Positions 63,464 through 64,000 of a DNA stretch of 64,000 bases are shown in pieces. The stretch is from Ferrigenium kumadai (lineage in GTDB: Bacteria; Pseudomonadota; Gammaproteobacteria; Burkholderiales; Gallionellaceae): positions 2,170,001 through 2,234,000 of the forward strand of contig NZ_AP019536.1 in NCBI RefSeq assembly GCF_018324385.1. The letters are read 5' to 3'. The notes beneath the pieces were generated by a model. That model did no database searches. It was not told where the DNA came from and saw only the letters and a list, made by a program, of their open reading frames with translations. The translations under genes were made by a program, and so were the position numbers. Positions within the stretch are counted from its first letter, which is position 1. Each line of letters starts with the position of its first letter.

Positions 63464-64000
63464 ATGACGGCACGTTTGCGCGAAATCCCCTACAACTACA
63501 CCTCGTTCTCCGACCGGGAGATCGTGCTGCGCATCCTGGGCGACGAGGCATGGGACATCATCAACACCCTGCGCGAGGAACGCCGCACCGGCCGCTCGGC
63601 GCAGATGCTGTACGAGGTGCTGGGCGACATCTGGGTGCTGACGCGCAACCCCTATCTGGAAGACGATCTGCTCGCCAACCGCAAGCGGCGCGAAGCGCTG
63701 ATCGGCGCGCTGCACCATCGCCTGAACGCCATCGAGGCGCGGCGGGGCGAGAATGAGAAGGTGAGGCGTCTGCTCGAACTCGCCGGCGAGGCCGTGAACC
63801 GCTTCGCCGCGGAATTCGAACACACCCTGCAGCTGCGCAAGCGCGCACTGCGCGTGCTGAGCCACATCACCCGCAAGGACAACATCCAGTTCGACGGGCT
63901 GGCGCGCGTCAGCCATGTCACCGACGCCACCGACTGGCGCGTGGAATATCCGTTCGTGGTGCTGCATCCGGACACGGAAGCGGAGGTCGCACCGCTGGTG
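63464..64000 (+). CDS. DUF3683 FAD/FMN-linked oxidoreductase, N-terminal part
   Basis: The first 179 codons; the rest runs past the window edge. The N-terminal DUF3683 region ([22 protein letters not shown]) is known in front of D-lactate/glycolate dehydrogenase-like FAD oxidases with iron-sulfur domains, and the sequence ends at the start of the FAD-binding part ([15 protein letters not shown]). A TAGAAT box at 63432 may be the -10. The 182 bases before it hold no gene. Confidence 0.85.
   Translation, partial: MTARLREIPYNYTSFSDREIVLRILGDEAWDIINTLREERRTGRSAQMLYEVLGDIWVLTRNPYLEDDLLANRKRREALIGALHHRLNAIEARRGENEKVRRLLELAGEAVNRFAAEFEHTLQLRKRALRVLSHITRKDNIQFDGLARVSHVTDATDWRVEYPFVVLHPDTEAEVAPLV

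Overview
The window is about 60% GC, gene-dense and chromosomal. It reads as a betaproteobacterium, most likely of the order Nitrosomonadales (Gallionella/Sideroxydans-like). That placement is inferred from gene content and order: PP0621-pilS-pilR-ampD beside nrdAB, PP2C-rph-rdgB-hemW divergent from yicC-gmk-rpoZ-spoT, a BPH-type proteasome homologue, and several dispersed palindromic repeats. No search could be run to confirm it. No phage, insertion sequence, CRISPR array or rRNA was seen. Two tRNA genes are present: Gly(CCC) and Pro(CGG).

Layout. 1-2.4 kb: oxidative pentose phosphate genes, with zwf (cut by the window edge) divergent from gnd-pgl. 2.4-9.7 kb: a minus-strand unit made of a YfcG-like glutathione transferase, an RND tripartite efflux pump (adaptor, HAE1-type permease, outer membrane factor), a BamE-like lipoprotein and a DUF2892 membrane protein. 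10-12 kb: a secreted subtilase and a small lipoprotein. 12.2-15.8 kb: dnaE. 15.9-20.3 kb: an MFS transporter and a coupled CHASE2 / SH3 / M48-protease operon, whose protease signal region carries an in-frame palindromic repeat. 20.4-23.9 kb: a low-GC NERD nuclease-like gene beside tRNA-Gly, then thiS, thiG, trmB and a PsiF-like secreted protein. 24-32.4 kb: two divergent housekeeping operons, hemW/GGDEF/rdgB/rph/PP2C to the left and yicC/gmk/rpoZ/spoT to the right. 32.5-36.5 kb: pabB, the BPH proteasome homologue, a patatin-like lipoprotein and a histone H1-like Lys/Ala protein. 36.8-41.1 kb: nrdA-nrdB with NrdR-like boxes and a duplicated NrdA tail in the spacer. 41.2-45.5 kb: ampD, pilR, pilS, PP0621 and a Mut7-C protein. 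45.6-48.8 kb: a tandem AHSA1 protein, an acetyltransferase and a polysaccharide flippase. 49.1-54.4 kb: tRNA-Pro, ispB, cstA-ybdD, rpmE and a second M48 lipoprotein. 54.5-57.1 kb: a GT39-type glycosyltransferase followed by an island of nested palindromic repeats. 57.1-64 kb: a low-GC GNAT-like gene, aroC, a quinone oxidoreductase-tatD-tcdA operon, corA-trHb, thpR, and the start of a DUF3683 FAD oxidoreductase.

Most of the window is ordinary core genome. The parts that deserve a second look are the repeat families (with compensatory changes in their stems), the in-frame repeat inside the M48 signal peptide, the CHASE2-SH3-M48 operon, the duplicated nrdA tail that keeps a hairpin around the stop codon, and the BPH proteasome homologue standing without an ATPase partner.
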